NCBI GenBank assembly: GCA_947375105.1
Contig: CANCET010000001.1
Span: 18,553 to 82,552 of the forward strand
Origin: Sphingomonadaceae bacterium
Lineage (GTDB): Bacteria; Pseudomonadota; Alphaproteobacteria; Sphingomonadales; Sphingomonadaceae
Direction of reading: 5' to 3'
DNA length: 64,000 bases
Positions 47,946 through 59,229 of the stretch are shown here, in pieces; position 1 is the stretch's first letter, and each line of letters starts with the position of its first letter. The notes beneath the pieces were generated by a model, which did no database searches, had not been told where the DNA came from, and saw nothing but the letters and a program-made list of their open reading frames with translations. A program made the translations under genes and the position numbers.

Positions 47946-49085
47946 TCAGTCGAGCCGTGCATTCTGGCGCTCCAGCAGCGTGGCCACGATGCGTTCGCAT
48001 GCACGGCCGTCGCCATAGGGGTTATGAGCAAAGGCCATCATCCGGTAGGCCTCGGGATCGGTGAGCAGGCTCGATGTGCCGTCCACGATCTGCGCCACGT
48101 CGGTGCCGATCAGTCGCACTGTGCCGGCATCCACGGCTTCGGGCCGCTCGGTCGTGTCCCGCATCACCAGCACGGGCTTGCCCAGCGATGGCGCTTCCTC
48201 CTGGATGCCGCCGGAATCCGTCAGGATCACGTAGGCGACCGACATCAGGTGGACGAACGGCAGATAGTCCTGTGGTTCGATAAGGTGGACATTCCCGATG
48301 CCGCCCAGGATCCGGTTGACCGGTTCGCGGACATTGGGATTGAGATGGACCGGGTAGACGAAATCGGCATGCGGGAAGCGCTGGGCCAGCGTGCCGATGG
48401 CCGCACAGATCCGTTCAAATCCGCCGCCAAAATTCTCGCGCCGATGGCCGGTGATCAGCACCAGCGGGGCGCCCTCGCGCAAGTACGGAGAAAACCGCGC
48501 GGCAATCGCGCGGCGCATCGCAGGGTCGGCTTCCAGCTTGGCCTGCGCCATCAGCAGCGCGTCGATCACCGTGTTGCCCGTCACGTGAATCGTCTCGTCG
48601 GGCACGCCTTCGGCCAGCAGGTTGCGGCGCGATTGCTCGGTCGGTGCGAAATGCAGCGCTGCCAGCGCGCCGGTCAGCTTGCGGTTCGCTTCTTCGGGCC
48701 AGGGCGAATAGAGATTGCCGGTGCGCAGGCCCGCCTCGACATGGCCCACCGCGATTTGCTGATAATACGCCGCCAGGCTGGTCGCGAAGGTCGTGGCGGT
48801 ATCGCCGTGAACAAGCACCAGGTCCGGCTTGAAATCGGCCAGCGGGGCCTCCATCCGGTTCAGGATGGTGCTGGTCACGCCGCCAAGCGTCTGCCCCGGC
48901 TTCATGATGTCCAGATCATAATCCGGCTCGATCTCGAACAGGTTCAGCACCTGATCGAGCATCTGGCGGTGCTGCGCGGTTACGCAGACTTTCGCCTCGA
49001 TCCCCGCCGCCCGGTCAAGTGCCTTGACCAGCGGAGCGATCTTGATCGCTTCGGGCCGGGTCCCGAATACGGTGAGGACGCGCAT
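47946..49085 (-). CDS. wecB: UDP-N-acetylglucosamine 2-epimerase WecB-like
   Basis: [99 protein letters not shown]. Confidence 0.95.
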   Translation of the reverse strand: MRVLTVFGTRPEAIKIAPLVKALDRAAGIEAKVCVTAQHRQMLDQVLNLFEIEPDYDLDIMKPGQTLGGVTSTILNRMEAPLADFKPDLVLVHGDTATTFATSLAAYYQQIAVGHVEAGLRTGNLYSPWPEEANRKLTGALAALHFAPTEQSRRNLLAEGVPDETIHVTGNTVIDALLMAQAKLEADPAMRRAIAARFSPYLREGAPLVLITGHRRENFGGGFERICAAIGTLAQRFPHADFVYPVHLNPNVREPVNRILGGIGNVHLIEPQDYLPFVHLMSVAYVILTDSGGIQEEAPSLGKPVLVMRDTTERPEAVDAGTVRLIGTDVAQIVDGTSSLLTDPEAYRMMAFAHNPYGDGRACERIVATLLERQNARLD

Positions 49086-49087
49086 TG

Positions 49088-50917
49088 TCAGAGGCCCAGC
49101 ACCACGCGGGCACTGACCGCGATCTGGTAGAGGATCTGGGTCATGTCCTTGAAGATCTGGCGCGACTTGGTGTCGACGCGCGGCAGGATGAGCAGGTCAT
49201 CGCCGGGTTTGATACCCTTTGTCGAAGTGGACACCTCGTCGAAGCTGCCGTCGCGGTGCGCCACGACCACGCGGCGCGCGCCGCTGCCCTGGGCGAAGCC
49301 ACCGGCAGCGCGGACATAGTCGTCGACCGACGAGTCCCTTGACCATGCCACAGCGTTGGGGAACAGGACCTCGCCGCTGATCAGCACGATGCCGTCCTTG
49401 GCCGGGATCCGAAACACGTCGCCGTTTTCCAGCAGGAAGTCGTCGCGCTTGCTCTCATGCCCGAGCACCACCTGCCCGATGGGCTCGATCGAGCGTGCCT
49501 TCGAGACCCACTGCAGGATCATCTCGGATTCGGTCTTGCGCAGCTGCGCCACTTCCGCCGTTCCCGAGCGCGCGTTGAGCGCAGCCATTTGCAGGCTGTT
49601 GAGCGAGGTGTCGAGCATCACTTTCTGCCGGTCCTTCACGCTCTGGCGGAACAACTGGATATTGTCGACGTCGGAGCGGTCAGTGAACTTGACCTGGCTG
49701 ATGAGATCCCCAAACCGCGAGCCGTAAGGCAGTACATATTCGTCCCCGGACTGGTGTTCGCCCTCAACTCTGACGGTGATCGTACCCGGCTTCTTGTCCG
49801 CTGTGAACTCGACTACATCTCCATTTTGGATGTCGTAGGTCTGCGCATTGCCAAGCGCGTAATATTCGACGTTCTTGATCGGCCCGGTGTTGCGCGTCAC
49901 GCGCATGTGCGTTGCGGCCGCAAGCGGGCGGGCCAGCAGCGCCACATCGGCCGTGCTGATCGAAGCATTGGCGGGAAATTCGAAGATATTGGGGTTTTCG
50001 GCCAGCCCTTGAACCGTGAAGGTATGTTGGCGCGGCCCGACGAAGATCACGTCGCCATCATCGAGTTGGATTTGCGGGATCACGCCGCGCAGCAGGAATT
50101 CATAGAGATTGGCGCGCGTGCGGACCTGTTCGCCGCGCTTGATCTGCACGGAAATGAAGGACCCGCGATCGGGATCGATGCCGCCGGCAAGGTCGAGATA
50201 ATGCAGCAGGCTGTCGAGGCTGGTCCCGTTGTAAAGGCCCGGACGATTGACGAACCCGGTCACGAACACCCGCACCGGCTGGGCTTCGGCCAGCGTGGTA
50301 TAGCTCTGGACATTGCTGCGGAACGACCGGCCGATGGCCGTGCGCATCGCCGATTGCAGATCATCGTTGCGGGTGCCGAGAATATGGACCGGCCCGACAT
50401 TGGGCAGGAAGATATTCCCCTGCGGATCGACGATCAGATACTGATTGAACTCATACGCGCCCCACATGCGCACGTGGATGTGATCGCCCACGTTGACCAT
50501 GTAGTTGGGGTTGTATTGCGCGGACGTCGGGCTGGCGAAGGCCCCGGTGAACAACTGCGCACCGAACACCTTGGACGCCTGATTGCGCGCATAATCGGCC
50601 GCCACGCCCGGTCCCGGTGTCGCGGTGCTGGCGGAGGGCAACGCCTGGTCCGGTAGCTGGTTGGCGCCCGAAATGGTCGATGGGCCAACGGTCGGCAGCG
50701 TCGGAATGTCCGTCGAGCCGGACCCGATGCTGCTCGACGACGAAGACGACTGCGCCGATTGCGCGATCGCGGCGAGCACGGCCGGATCGATGCCGGAAAT
50801 TCCGCCCATCTGCGCGCTGGCCGGTGCGGCATTGCAGGCCACTGCTGCACCCAGCAAGGCTGCGGCAAGCCGGAAGGAAAAGCTGTTCGACACAGATGTA
50901 GCCTTGTTAATCGACAT
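49088..50917 (-). CDS. kpsD: Capsule export outer-membrane (OPX) protein, KpsD/Wza-like with SLBB domains
   Basis: [83 protein letters not shown], repeated SLBB-like segments. Confidence 0.87.
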   Translation of the reverse strand: MSINKATSVSNSFSFRLAAALLGAAVACNAAPASAQMGGISGIDPAVLAAIAQSAQSSSSSSSIGSGSTDIPTLPTVGPSTISGANQLPDQALPSASTATPGPGVAADYARNQASKVFGAQLFTGAFASPTSAQYNPNYMVNVGDHIHVRMWGAYEFNQYLIVDPQGNIFLPNVGPVHILGTRNDDLQSAMRTAIGRSFRSNVQSYTTLAEAQPVRVFVTGFVNRPGLYNGTSLDSLLHYLDLAGGIDPDRGSFISVQIKRGEQVRTRANLYEFLLRGVIPQIQLDDGDVIFVGPRQHTFTVQGLAENPNIFEFPANASISTADVALLARPLAAATHMRVTRNTGPIKNVEYYALGNAQTYDIQNGDVVEFTADKKPGTITVRVEGEHQSGDEYVLPYGSRFGDLISQVKFTDRSDVDNIQLFRQSVKDRQKVMLDTSLNSLQMAALNARSGTAEVAQLRKTESEMILQWVSKARSIEPIGQVVLGHESKRDDFLLENGDVFRIPAKDGIVLISGEVLFPNAVAWSRDSSVDDYVRAAGGFAQGSGARRVVVAHRDGSFDEVSTSTKGIKPGDDLLILPRVDTKSRQIFKDMTQILYQIAVSARVVLGL

Positions 50918-52325
50918 GATCGCGGATGATCGCTGTCAGCAGAAGAATGATCCCGGCTGCCAGCAGCGTGACGAGCGAGAAGACCGTTGCATTGTAGAGC
51001 CGCCGCGGCTGGATCGACTTTTCGGCGCGTGTGGGCTGCTGCACCACGCTGACTTTCTGAACCATGCGCATTGCATCGATCCGTCCCTTTTCCAGCGCGG
51101 TCAGGGTCGTCTGGTAGACCTGGTTGGCGAACACCGCGTCCTGCTGGAGCCGATCGAAAGTGGCGGCCTTGCGGTTGAGCGCGCCTCCGCCAGCGGAAAC
51201 GACCTTGCCGCTTTCGTTCGCGATCTGCTGGTTCACTGCCTCGATCTGCTGCCTCACCGAGATCACGTCGGGATGGGTCGAAACGAGGTAGGCCTGACGT
51301 TCGCGCAGCTGCGTTTCCAGCGCGGTCCGCCGCGCTTCAAGCTGGGCGACGATGCCCTGAAGACGTTCCGCGCTTTGCTCGGGTGAAAGCAGCCCTGCCT
51401 TGTTCTGGTAGTTGATCAGGGCCTGACGCGCGGCGATGTTGCGCTGGTTCGACCGGACGGCCTCGCCCTCGAGAAAATCGACCTGTGCCCGCACGAGATC
51501 GTGATCGCTGCGGTTCATGTAGGCTTCGCCGTCACGGATCATCGACGAAATGATCGCCTGCGCCGTTTGCGGATCGTAGGCCTGTGCAGTGATGACCAGA
51601 TCCCCCAGCGAATCGTCGAGGTCGATCTTGACGCGCGAGTTGAAGTACGACTGGAAGTCCTCCATCGACGCGTTGGGCGACCACAGCCGGGTGATCGGAT
51701 CGTGGCGTGGATCGCTGTAATGCTGGCGCAGATGCAGTTCGGCATCGAGCTTCTTGAGCATGTCGACCGACAGCATGTAGTCGCGCATGCGCATCTGGTC
51801 GGGCCGATTGCCCGACGAGGTAACGCCGGTCAGCAGGCCGGTGAAGTCCACCCCGCCGCCGCCAGGCAGGCCAGTCTTTTGGATAAGGACGTGAGCCTCC
51901 GAGACGTAGCGGTTGGAGGCGATCCCGATCCAGTAGAACGAGCCGAGCAGGCACAGCACCAGGGCGGGCAGGATGATCGCGCGGCGGATCTCGCCATCGG
52001 TCTTCGGCAAGCGCCAGCGCCGCGGGGTGCTCGCTTCAACTTCGTTCCGCTCGTCCGCGTCGATCAGATCGAACTTGAGCGGCCCTGTGCTTGGCGGCGG
52101 CAAGACAACCGGCTCGACTGCCATCGCACCGGCCTGGCCGGGCTGCGCCTTCGCGCGGCGGTTGCGCGCAGCTCGCACCCGGGGCGAACCGCCTGCTGCT
52201 GCACCACCGACCGTTGCACCGCCGACCGCTGGGCCCGCGACTGTTGCATCGGGAGCGGGCGAAGCCCCGGCTGCTGCGGGTTGCGGCTGGGCCTCAGGCT
52301 CCATAGTGCCGACCTGCTCCGTCAT
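50907..52325 (-). CDS. kpsE: Capsule export inner-membrane (PCP-3) protein KpsE-like
   Basis: TM near N-terminus (IILPALVLCLLGSFYWIGIAS), coiled-coil, YVSEAHVLIQKTGLPGGGGVDFTGLL, C-terminal TM. Confidence 0.87.
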   Translation of the reverse strand: MTEQVGTMEPEAQPQPAAAGASPAPDATVAGPAVGGATVGGAAAGGSPRVRAARNRRAKAQPGQAGAMAVEPVVLPPPSTGPLKFDLIDADERNEVEASTPRRWRLPKTDGEIRRAIILPALVLCLLGSFYWIGIASNRYVSEAHVLIQKTGLPGGGGVDFTGLLTGVTSSGNRPDQMRMRDYMLSVDMLKKLDAELHLRQHYSDPRHDPITRLWSPNASMEDFQSYFNSRVKIDLDDSLGDLVITAQAYDPQTAQAIISSMIRDGEAYMNRSDHDLVRAQVDFLEGEAVRSNQRNIAARQALINYQNKAGLLSPEQSAERLQGIVAQLEARRTALETQLRERQAYLVSTHPDVISVRQQIEAVNQQIANESGKVVSAGGGALNRKAATFDRLQQDAVFANQVYQTTLTALEKGRIDAMRMVQKVSVVQQPTRAEKSIQPRRLYNATVFSLVTLLAAGIILLLTAIIRDHVD

Positions 52326-52987
52326 TGTTTGAAGCTTCCTCTGTAACACCGGATCGCATCATTGACGTTGTCGAACCAGTACGCCTGCCCGTTATGAATC
52401 CAGATGCCTGCCTTGCAGAAGCGGCGCAGCACGGTCGTGTCGTGGGATACCATTATGATGCTTGCCGTGTTCGCTTGATGGCGGAATGCCTGCGCGGCCT
52501 TGTTCCGAAATGAGGCGTCACCAGCCGCGGTCACTTCGTCGGAAATATAAACGTCGAAATCAAACGCAAGCGAAATGGCAAATTGTAGTCGCGAACGCAT
52601 GCCGCTGGAGTACGTATTCGTCGGTTCGTCGAATGACTTGCCTATTTCGGCGAACGCTTCGATCCGCGCGAGGCGTTCGGGAATATCCCGTTCTTCCCCG
52701 TGGATACGACAGATGAACTTGGCATTCTGCCGGCCGGTCAGTCGTCCCAGCAAGCCGCCGCCATAGCCCATCGGCCAGGAAACGCGGCACAGCCTCCTGA
52801 CTTCGCCCCGGGTCGGTTCGTCGACGCCCGCGATGATCCGCAGCAGGGTCGATTTGCCCGCACCGTTGCGCCCGACCAGACCGACGCTGAGCCGCGGCGG
52901 GATGACAAGGCTGATGTCCTTGAGAACCCAGTCACTGGTGCCGTGTTCGGTCCGGTAGCGCTTGGAAACGTTGTCGATGATGATCAT
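52322..52987 (-). CDS. kpsT: Capsule ABC exporter ATPase KpsT
   Basis: GLVGRNGAGKSTLLRIIAGVDEPTRGEV, YSSGMRSRLQFAISLAFDFDVYISDEVTAAGD. Confidence 0.93.
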   Translation of the reverse strand: MIIIDNVSKRYRTEHGTSDWVLKDISLVIPPRLSVGLVGRNGAGKSTLLRIIAGVDEPTRGEVRRLCRVSWPMGYGGGLLGRLTGRQNAKFICRIHGEERDIPERLARIEAFAEIGKSFDEPTNTYSSGMRSRLQFAISLAFDFDVYISDEVTAAGDASFRNKAAQAFRHQANTASIIMVSHDTTVLRRFCKAGIWIHNGQAYWFDNVNDAIRCYRGSFKQ

Positions 52988-53877
52988 CGCTCGGCAATTC
53001 TTCGCTCGAGCAATCTATTGAGTGCGATCCCGATCAAGAAGACGGTGAAGGCGAATTCATAGAGATACCACGGATCAAGTTCAGGGATGCCGGCATAGCT
53101 GGACGACAGCGATTCCCTGGCCATTTCAAGGCCGCAGGCCACCGGGTTTAGCAGAAACAGCACGCGCGCATCGTGCGGCAGCGTTCCGATCGGGAACAGC
53201 ACGCCCGAGATGAGGTACATCGGGCGCATCATCATCGTGTAGAAATGCCGTGCATCGGGAGCGATCGCGAAGAACGCCACCATGCACATCCCGAAGCCCA
53301 GCCCCAGCAACCAGAGCGCGAACAGCGCGCCAAGCAGGGTCAGCGGGTAGTCCGGCGCGAAGGAGTGGCCCTGCAGTGCATTGAGCAGGATCAGGATAAA
53401 AAGCACCAGCGCGCTGAGAACCAGTTCAAGGTAGGCGCGCGCAAAGATTGTGTCGATCGGCTTCACCTGCCGATAAGCGAACAACGCGCGGTTGTCCTTT
53501 GTCGCCGAGATGACCTGGTTGGAGACCTTGCGGAACTGGTAATAGGCGATGATCCCCACCATCAGCCAGAGCGCGGCGTCCAATCCCGCGATCTTGTGGA
53601 CCTTAACCCGGGTATAGATGAAGATCAGGTACATCACGTGGGCGACCGGCTCACCGACCAGCCAGATGAACGAAACACGTGACGAAAAGAGTCGCGCCAC
53701 AGCCTCGCGCAGTACGAGTGCGCGCCAAACCGAAAGCGTGACTGCCCAGGAGGTCCGCACAGCTTGAGCCACTCTTACGTCTCTGCCCCCCGGAACGCCC
53801 AGCCTGCCGATACCCGCGAACAGGTTCCGCTCAGCCGCAAGAGGGCCGTTCCATATTACTTTTGGTTGTAAAACCAA
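52984..53877 (-). CDS. kpsM: Capsule ABC exporter permease KpsM (start uncertain: TTG 53877 or GTG 53772)
   Basis: Six TM-like segments; overlaps kpsT by 4 nt; LISGVLFPIGTLPHDARVLFLLNPVACGLEMAR. Confidence 0.88.
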   Translation of the reverse strand: MVLQPKVIWNGPLAAERNLFAGIGRLGVPGGRDVRVAQAVRTSWAVTLSVWRALVLREAVARLFSSRVSFIWLVGEPVAHVMYLIFIYTRVKVHKIAGLDAALWLMVGIIAYYQFRKVSNQVISATKDNRALFAYRQVKPIDTIFARAYLELVLSALVLFILILLNALQGHSFAPDYPLTLLGALFALWLLGLGFGMCMVAFFAIAPDARHFYTMMMRPMYLISGVLFPIGTLPHDARVLFLLNPVACGLEMARESLSSSYAGIPELDPWYLYEFAFTVFLIGIALNRLLERRIAER

Positions 53878-53894
53878 GTAGAATTAACGTGTAT

Positions 53895-54728
53895 TCAACC
53901 ACCGCTCACCGCAACTTCTGCAAGTTTGGTCAGGGAAATGACCATATCAGAGAGCGCGTGTAGGGGTATTGCGTTAGGGCCATCGGACAAGGCCGACGCC
54001 GGGTCCGGATGGGTTTCCATGAACAGCCCGGCAACCCCCACGGCCACCGCCGCGCGGGCCAGCGGCGCGACGAATTCGCGCTGCCCGCCTGAACTTGTGC
54101 CATTGGCTCCGGGTAGCTGCACCGAATGCGTGGCATCGAACACCACGGGGCAGTCGGTCGCCCGCATCTGCACCAGCGAGCGCATGTCGACCACGAGATT
54201 GCCGTAGCCGAAACTGCTGCCGCGCTCGCAGGCGAGGAAGTTGTCCTGCGCCGTCCCCGCGGCTGCGGCCGCAGCACGGGCCTTGGCGATCACCTGGTTC
54301 ATGTCACCCGGGGCCATGAACTGGGCCTTCTTGATGTTGACCGGGCGTCCGCTGGCGGCGGCCGCCACGATCAGGTCGGTCTGGCGGGCAAGGAACGCAG
54401 GCGTCTGAAGCATGTCGACCACCTCTGCGACGGGCCTGACCTGCCCGGCATCGTGGACATCGGTGATGACCGGCAGGCCCGTTTCGGCCCGCACCTTGGC
54501 GAGGATTTTCAGCCCTTCTTCCATGCCGCAACCGCGGTAGCTGGTTCCGGCGCTGCGGTTCGCCTTGTCGAAGCTGGCCTTGAACACGACCAACATGTCG
54601 GTCCGGTCGGCGAGGGCGCGCAAGGTTTCCGCGACCGTCAGGCAAAGCGCCTCGGATTCGATCACGCACGGCCCCGCGATCAGGAATAGCGGGTGGCCCA
54701 GGCCTACGGTGCGTCCAAGCAGTTGCAT
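53895..54728 (-). CDS. kdsA: 3-deoxy-8-phosphooctulonate synthase
   Basis: [72 protein letters not shown]. Confidence 0.95.
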   Translation of the reverse strand: MQLLGRTVGLGHPLFLIAGPCVIESEALCLTVAETLRALADRTDMLVVFKASFDKANRSAGTSYRGCGMEEGLKILAKVRAETGLPVITDVHDAGQVRPVAEVVDMLQTPAFLARQTDLIVAAAASGRPVNIKKAQFMAPGDMNQVIAKARAAAAAAGTAQDNFLACERGSSFGYGNLVVDMRSLVQMRATDCPVVFDATHSVQLPGANGTSSGGQREFVAPLARAAVAVGVAGLFMETHPDPASALSDGPNAIPLHALSDMVISLTKLAEVAVSGG

Positions 54729-54759
54729 TGCCGTGCTGTCCTTGTTTCCGCGCGGGTTT

Positions 54760-55560
54760 TCAGCGCAATTCGCGCGCGGCGAGGATCGCTTCGATCGCCG
54801 GTATATCGGATGGATTGTTGAGCTCGATGACATCCCACTCCGGCTGGGGGCACACCGCGAGGCCAACCGTGATGCCGGCATCCAGAAAGCGCAGCTGCTC
54901 AAGCCCTTCCAGTTCCTCCAGCGGGCCAGGGGGCAGGGTGAGATACGCAGAAAGGGCCGAAGGGCGATAGGCATAGACGCCGAGATGCAGATGGACCGAC
55001 CCGGCTTCGCCAGCGATCCGCTCGGGCGCCACATAGGGCAGGACGCGCTTCGAGAAGTACAGCGCTTCGTGGTTGCGGTTGAACACCACCGTCGTCCCGC
55101 CGACGCGCCCGGCGGATTGGTCCTCCACCAGCGCGGCGAGCATGGTGGGGCTGCATGGCACTGCCGGGGTGCACATTGCCAGATCAGGCTCCGCGATCAT
55201 CCGCGCCTGAATGGCGGAAACGTAGGCCGCCGGGGTCAAGGGCGCATCGCCCTGCAGGTTGATGACGATGTCGGGCGTTTCGCCCAGTGCCTCCAGCGCC
55301 GCGGCGCAGCGTTCGGTGCCATTGCGGCAGCTCACGGGTGTCATGGCGACATCCGCGCCGAACCCGCTGGCATGGTCGGCGATGCGCGCATCGTCGGTGG
55401 CGATCACCACGCGGTCGATGCCAGGCACCGCGCATGCGGCCAGCCAGCTGCGCTCGATCAGCGTTCGCATGGTGCCATCGTGGCCGCGCAAGGCTGCCAG
55501 CGGCTTGCCGGGGAAACGCGTGGAGGCATACCGCGCGGGGATGATGATGGTCGTGCGCAC
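54760..55560 (-). CDS. kdsB: 3-deoxy-manno-octulosonate cytidylyltransferase
   Basis: [48 protein letters not shown] start. Confidence 0.94.
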   Translation of the reverse strand: MRTTIIIPARYASTRFPGKPLAALRGHDGTMRTLIERSWLAACAVPGIDRVVIATDDARIADHASGFGADVAMTPVSCRNGTERCAAALEALGETPDIVINLQGDAPLTPAAYVSAIQARMIAEPDLAMCTPAVPCSPTMLAALVEDQSAGRVGGTTVVFNRNHEALYFSKRVLPYVAPERIAGEAGSVHLHLGVYAYRPSALSAYLTLPPGPLEELEGLEQLRFLDAGITVGLAVCPQPEWDVIELNNPSDIPAIEAILAARELR

Positions 55561-55573
55561 CGCCCCGTCCGGC

Positions 55574-56581
55574 CTATCCGAACGTCGGCGGACTGAGATC
55601 GTGGATATGGACCAGGCCGACCGGCGTGCGCGGCTGGTCCTCGGTTACCACGAACAGCGCGGTGATCCGCCGCTCGGTCATGATCCGCAATGCTTCGCCG
55701 GCATACGTCGTGTCGAAGATCGTCTGCGGATGGGTGGTCATCACCTCGCGTGCGCAGGCTGTCAGCAGCTGGTCGACATGGCGGCGCAAGTCGCCATCGG
55801 TAATCACGCCGATGATCTCCCCGTTTTCGTCGACCACTCCGGCAATGCCGAGCCGCTTTTCGGTCATCCCCACCAGCACATTGCGCATGGGCCGGTCCGG
55901 GGTGACCAGTTCGATGGCATCGCCCGTCCGCATCAGGCCGGCAACCGGAGACAAGTGCAGCCCGATCGGCCCGCCCGGATGGAGCGCGCCAAGCTGCTCC
56001 AGCGAAACACCGCGCACGCTCATGATGCTGACCGCCAGCGCATCGCCCAGCGCCAGCATCAATGTTGTCGACGTTGTCGGCGCGACGTTGGCCGGGCATG
56101 CCTCGCGTGCGTCTGGCAGAAGGATCTGCACGTCTGCCCCGCGCATCACGGGCGAATCCATCTGCGATGCCACGCCGATGATCCGGCAGCCGATCGAGCG
56201 GGCATAATCCATGATGAACCGCAGCTCGTGGGTCTTGCCCGAGTTGGACAGGACCAGCAGCACATCGCCCGGCATGATCATGCCCAGATCGCCATGCGCA
56301 GCGTCGGCGGGGTGGACAAACGTTGCCGGTGTGCCGGTCGCCGAAAGCGTGGCGGCGATCTTGCAGCCGATGTTGCCCGATTTGCCCATGCCGGTCACGA
56401 TCACGCGCATCCGGTTCTCAAGCAGGAGCCGCACCGCGCTGGCGAAACCATCGTCGAGCATCTGCGCCAGCCGACCGAGCGCGCTCGCCTCGGTCTCGAT
56501 CACGTTGCGCCCCCGTGTGATCAACTCGATTGACGTGGCGGAGATTCCGCCGCCACCCTGCGGGTCAGTCTCTGGTTCCAT
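55574..56581 (-). CDS. kpsF: Arabinose-5-phosphate isomerase KpsF/KdsD (SIS and CBS domains)
   Basis: VIVTGMGKSGNIGCKIAATLSATGTPATFVHPADAAHGDLGMI, LVLSNSGKT, HPGGPIG, GVITDGDLRRHV. Confidence 0.93.
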   Translation of the reverse strand: MEPETDPQGGGGISATSIELITRGRNVIETEASALGRLAQMLDDGFASAVRLLLENRMRVIVTGMGKSGNIGCKIAATLSATGTPATFVHPADAAHGDLGMIMPGDVLLVLSNSGKTHELRFIMDYARSIGCRIIGVASQMDSPVMRGADVQILLPDAREACPANVAPTTSTTLMLALGDALAVSIMSVRGVSLEQLGALHPGGPIGLHLSPVAGLMRTGDAIELVTPDRPMRNVLVGMTEKRLGIAGVVDENGEIIGVITDGDLRRHVDQLLTACAREVMTTHPQTIFDTTYAGEALRIMTERRITALFVVTEDQPRTPVGLVHIHDLSPPTFG

Positions 56582-56745
56582 GGCCAAGCCTATGAACGCA
56601 TTGCCCGGCCAGTTCAACCGGACCGGCCCGCGCTGCGTCAGGCGAGCCCGAGCCGCAGCAAATGAGCAACAGATGCGATCATTCGCTTTTAACTCGCGTC
56701 GGGGCACTAGCGGCATGTAACGAATCGAATGCAGGAGATTTCAAC

Positions 56746-57777
56746 GTGGCAGTCCTGGTTACGGGAAACGCGGGTTTTATCGGCTTTCACACCGCCAAGG
56801 CGCTGTTGGAGCGGGGTGATGATGTCGTCGGGATCGATGTCGTCAACGACTACTACGATCCCTCGATCAAGGAGGCCCGGTTGCGCATCCTTGAAGAGAC
56901 CGCGCGCCGCACCAATGCCAGTTACGTATTCGTACGGGCCAATCTGGCCGACCGTGCCGCGGTCGAACAGACCTTCGCCGCCAACGAGATCCGCAGTGTC
57001 ATCAATCTCGCCGCGCAGGCCGGGGTGCGCTATTCGATCGAGAACCCGCACGCCTATGTCGAAAGCAACATCGTCGGCTTTACCAACATCCTTGAAGCCT
57101 GCCGCCACGGCGGGGTCGAGCATCTGGTCTATGCCTCGACCAGCAGCGTCTATGGCGCCAATCAGGCGATGCCGTTCAGCGAACATGTCGGCGTCGATCA
57201 CCCGCTGCAGTTCTATGCCGCCACCAAGAAGGCGAACGAACTGATGGCGCACAGCTACAGCCATCTCTACCGCCTGCCGACCACCGGCCTGCGCTTCTTC
57301 ACGGTCTACGGCCCATGGGGCCGGCCGGACATGGCGCTGTTCCTGTTCGCCAAGAACATTCTCGAAGGCAAGCCGATCGACGTCTTCAACCACGGCAACC
57401 ACACGCGCGATTTCACCTATGTGGCCGATATCGTCGAAGGCGTGATCCGCGCGTGCGACAATCCGGCCCGGCCCGATCCGGCGTGGGATGCGATGCGCCC
57501 CGATCCGGCGACGAGCAACGCGCCCTACCGGATCTACAACATCGGCAACAACAGCCCGGTCAAGCTGACGGAATACATCGCCGCGCTCGAAGAGGCGATC
57601 GGCCGCAAGGCGGAGCAGAACCTGCTGCCACTCCAGCCGGGCGACGTGCCCGATACCTTCGCCGACGTGTCCGATCTGGAACGCAACCTCGGTTACAAGC
57701 CGCGCACCACCGTGCGCGAAGGCGTGGCCGCGTTCGTGACGTGGTACACCGAATACATGGCGCAGAAGCCGGACTGA
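56746..57777 (+). CDS. NAD-dependent UDP-glucuronate 4-epimerase-like protein (GTG start)
   Basis: [115 protein letters not shown]. Confidence 0.92.
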   Translation: MAVLVTGNAGFIGFHTAKALLERGDDVVGIDVVNDYYDPSIKEARLRILEETARRTNASYVFVRANLADRAAVEQTFAANEIRSVINLAAQAGVRYSIENPHAYVESNIVGFTNILEACRHGGVEHLVYASTSSVYGANQAMPFSEHVGVDHPLQFYAATKKANELMAHSYSHLYRLPTTGLRFFTVYGPWGRPDMALFLFAKNILEGKPIDVFNHGNHTRDFTYVADIVEGVIRACDNPARPDPAWDAMRPDPATSNAPYRIYNIGNNSPVKLTEYIAALEEAIGRKAEQNLLPLQPGDVPDTFADVSDLERNLGYKPRTTVREGVAAFVTWYTEYMAQKPD

Positions 57778-57830
57778 CACGCTCCCGCGCAGTGTGATAG
57801 GCTATTCCTTTCAACCGGGACAGGCCATCG

Positions 57831-58736
57831 ATGCAGCTTCGCCACTTGCGCTACTTCGTCACGCTTGCGCGCGAGGGGCATTTCGCCAAGGCGGCAGCGG
57901 TCTGCGGCATCTCGCAGCCCACGCTCTCGGCGGGGCTTGCCACGCTGGAGGCAGAGTTTGGCCGCCGCCTCGTCGAACGCGACCGGCGCTTCATCGGCCT
58001 CACCCCGCACGGAGAGGCGATGCTGCCGTGGGCGGAGCAGATCCTCGGCGCGGTGAGCGGCATGGCGAGCGCGGTCGCCGCCACCGCCGCGCCGCTTCAG
58101 GGTGAATTCGGCCTCGCCGTGATCCCCGCTGCGCTGCCGCTCGTCGGCCTGCTGGGCGAGGCGCTGCTGGCGCAGAACCCCGGGATCACGCTCTCGGTCC
58201 GCTCCGCCACCTCGCGCGCGATCGAGCATGGCCTCCATGCCTTCGAAGTCGATGCCGGGCTGACCTACCTCGATCACGAACCACCCGCCAACGTCCTTTC
58301 AGTGCCGCTCTATGCCGAACGCTACATGTTCCTCGCCGCGCGCGGCAGCGGCTTCGATCAGCATACCGCTGTCACCTGGGAGGATGCCTGCGCGCAAGAC
58401 CTCTGCCTGCTCCATCAGGGCATGCAATACCGCCGCATCCTTGATGAACGCCTCGCCGCGCGCGGCCTCGCCGTCACCCCCCGCGCCACGGCAGACAGCC
58501 ACTTCGCGCTGTTCGCCATGGTCGAAGGCGGGGCCTTCGCCACGATCGTGCCCGATGGCTACGCGCGCATGATGGCCGGAGTCGAATGGGCGCGCTTCCT
58601 GCCCTTCGATGCGCCGGAGGAAGCCCGCCGCGTCGGCCTCGTCGTCGTCAATCGCGATCCGCTTGGTCCGATGGCCCGCGCTGCGCTCGCCGCCGCCCGC
58701 GCGCTTGAGCCTGCAGGCTTGCGACCGGCCCTTTGA
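57831..58736 (+). CDS. LysR-family regulator, divergent/upstream of formate dehydrogenase operon
   Basis: MQLRHLRYFVTLAREGHFAKAAAVCGISQPTLSAGLATLEAEFGRRLVERDRRFIGLTPHGE. Confidence 0.93.
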   Translation: MQLRHLRYFVTLAREGHFAKAAAVCGISQPTLSAGLATLEAEFGRRLVERDRRFIGLTPHGEAMLPWAEQILGAVSGMASAVAATAAPLQGEFGLAVIPAALPLVGLLGEALLAQNPGITLSVRSATSRAIEHGLHAFEVDAGLTYLDHEPPANVLSVPLYAERYMFLAARGSGFDQHTAVTWEDACAQDLCLLHQGMQYRRILDERLAARGLAVTPRATADSHFALFAMVEGGAFATIVPDGYARMMAGVEWARFLPFDAPEEARRVGLVVVNRDPLGPMARAALAAARALEPAGLRPAL

Positions 58737-58806
58737 TTGATAAAACCTATCAGCCATCAGTGTTTTCAATTTGACCTTCCTGCACCAATTCCCAAGGCAT
58801 TTGCGC

Positions 58807-59229
58807 ATGACAGACCACGATGAGCTCGATGCCATCCTCGCCGGCCATGCTGGCCGCGAGGGCGCGCTGCTGCCGATCCTGCATGATGTGCAGGCTGCCT
58901 TCGGCCACGTTTCCGAAGAATCGGTGCGCCGCATCGCGCAGGCGCTCAATCTCACCCGCGCCGAAGTTCACGGCGTCGTCAGCTTCTACCACGATTTCCA
59001 CGATGCGCCCGATCCGCGCCCCGTGCTCAAGCTCTGCCGCGCCGAAAGCTGCCAGGCGCGCGGCGTCGAAGCGCTTGCCGCCGCGCTGCCCGATCACCCG
59101 CGCGTAAAGGTCGAGACGGTCTACTGCCTCGGCCTGTGCAGCGTGGGCCCCGCCGCCATGATCGGCCATACCGTCCACGGTCGCCTCGATGCCGCCCGGC
59201 TTGGCGCGCTGGTGGAGAGCCTGGCATGA
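58807..59229 (+). CDS. fdsG: NAD-dependent formate dehydrogenase gamma subunit (NuoE-like)
   Basis: GALLPILHDVQAAFGHVSEESVRRIAQALNLTRAEVHGVVSFYHDF, CRAESCQARG, VYCLGLCSVGPAAMI. Confidence 0.92.
   Translation: MTDHDELDAILAGHAGREGALLPILHDVQAAFGHVSEESVRRIAQALNLTRAEVHGVVSFYHDFHDAPDPRPVLKLCRAESCQARGVEALAAALPDHPRVKVETVYCLGLCSVGPAAMIGHTVHGRLDAARLGALVESLA

Noticed and set aside
53862-53877. TTGGTT-GTAA-AACCAA inverted repeat at the kpsM start
   Set aside because: Short 6-bp stem overlapping an uncertain start codon; insufficient to call an operator or terminator.
56716-56745. GTAACG upstream of the UDP-GlcA epimerase gene
   Set aside because: No CGAA at N16 spacing (CGAA occurs only a few nt away), so it does not fit the SigF-type pattern.
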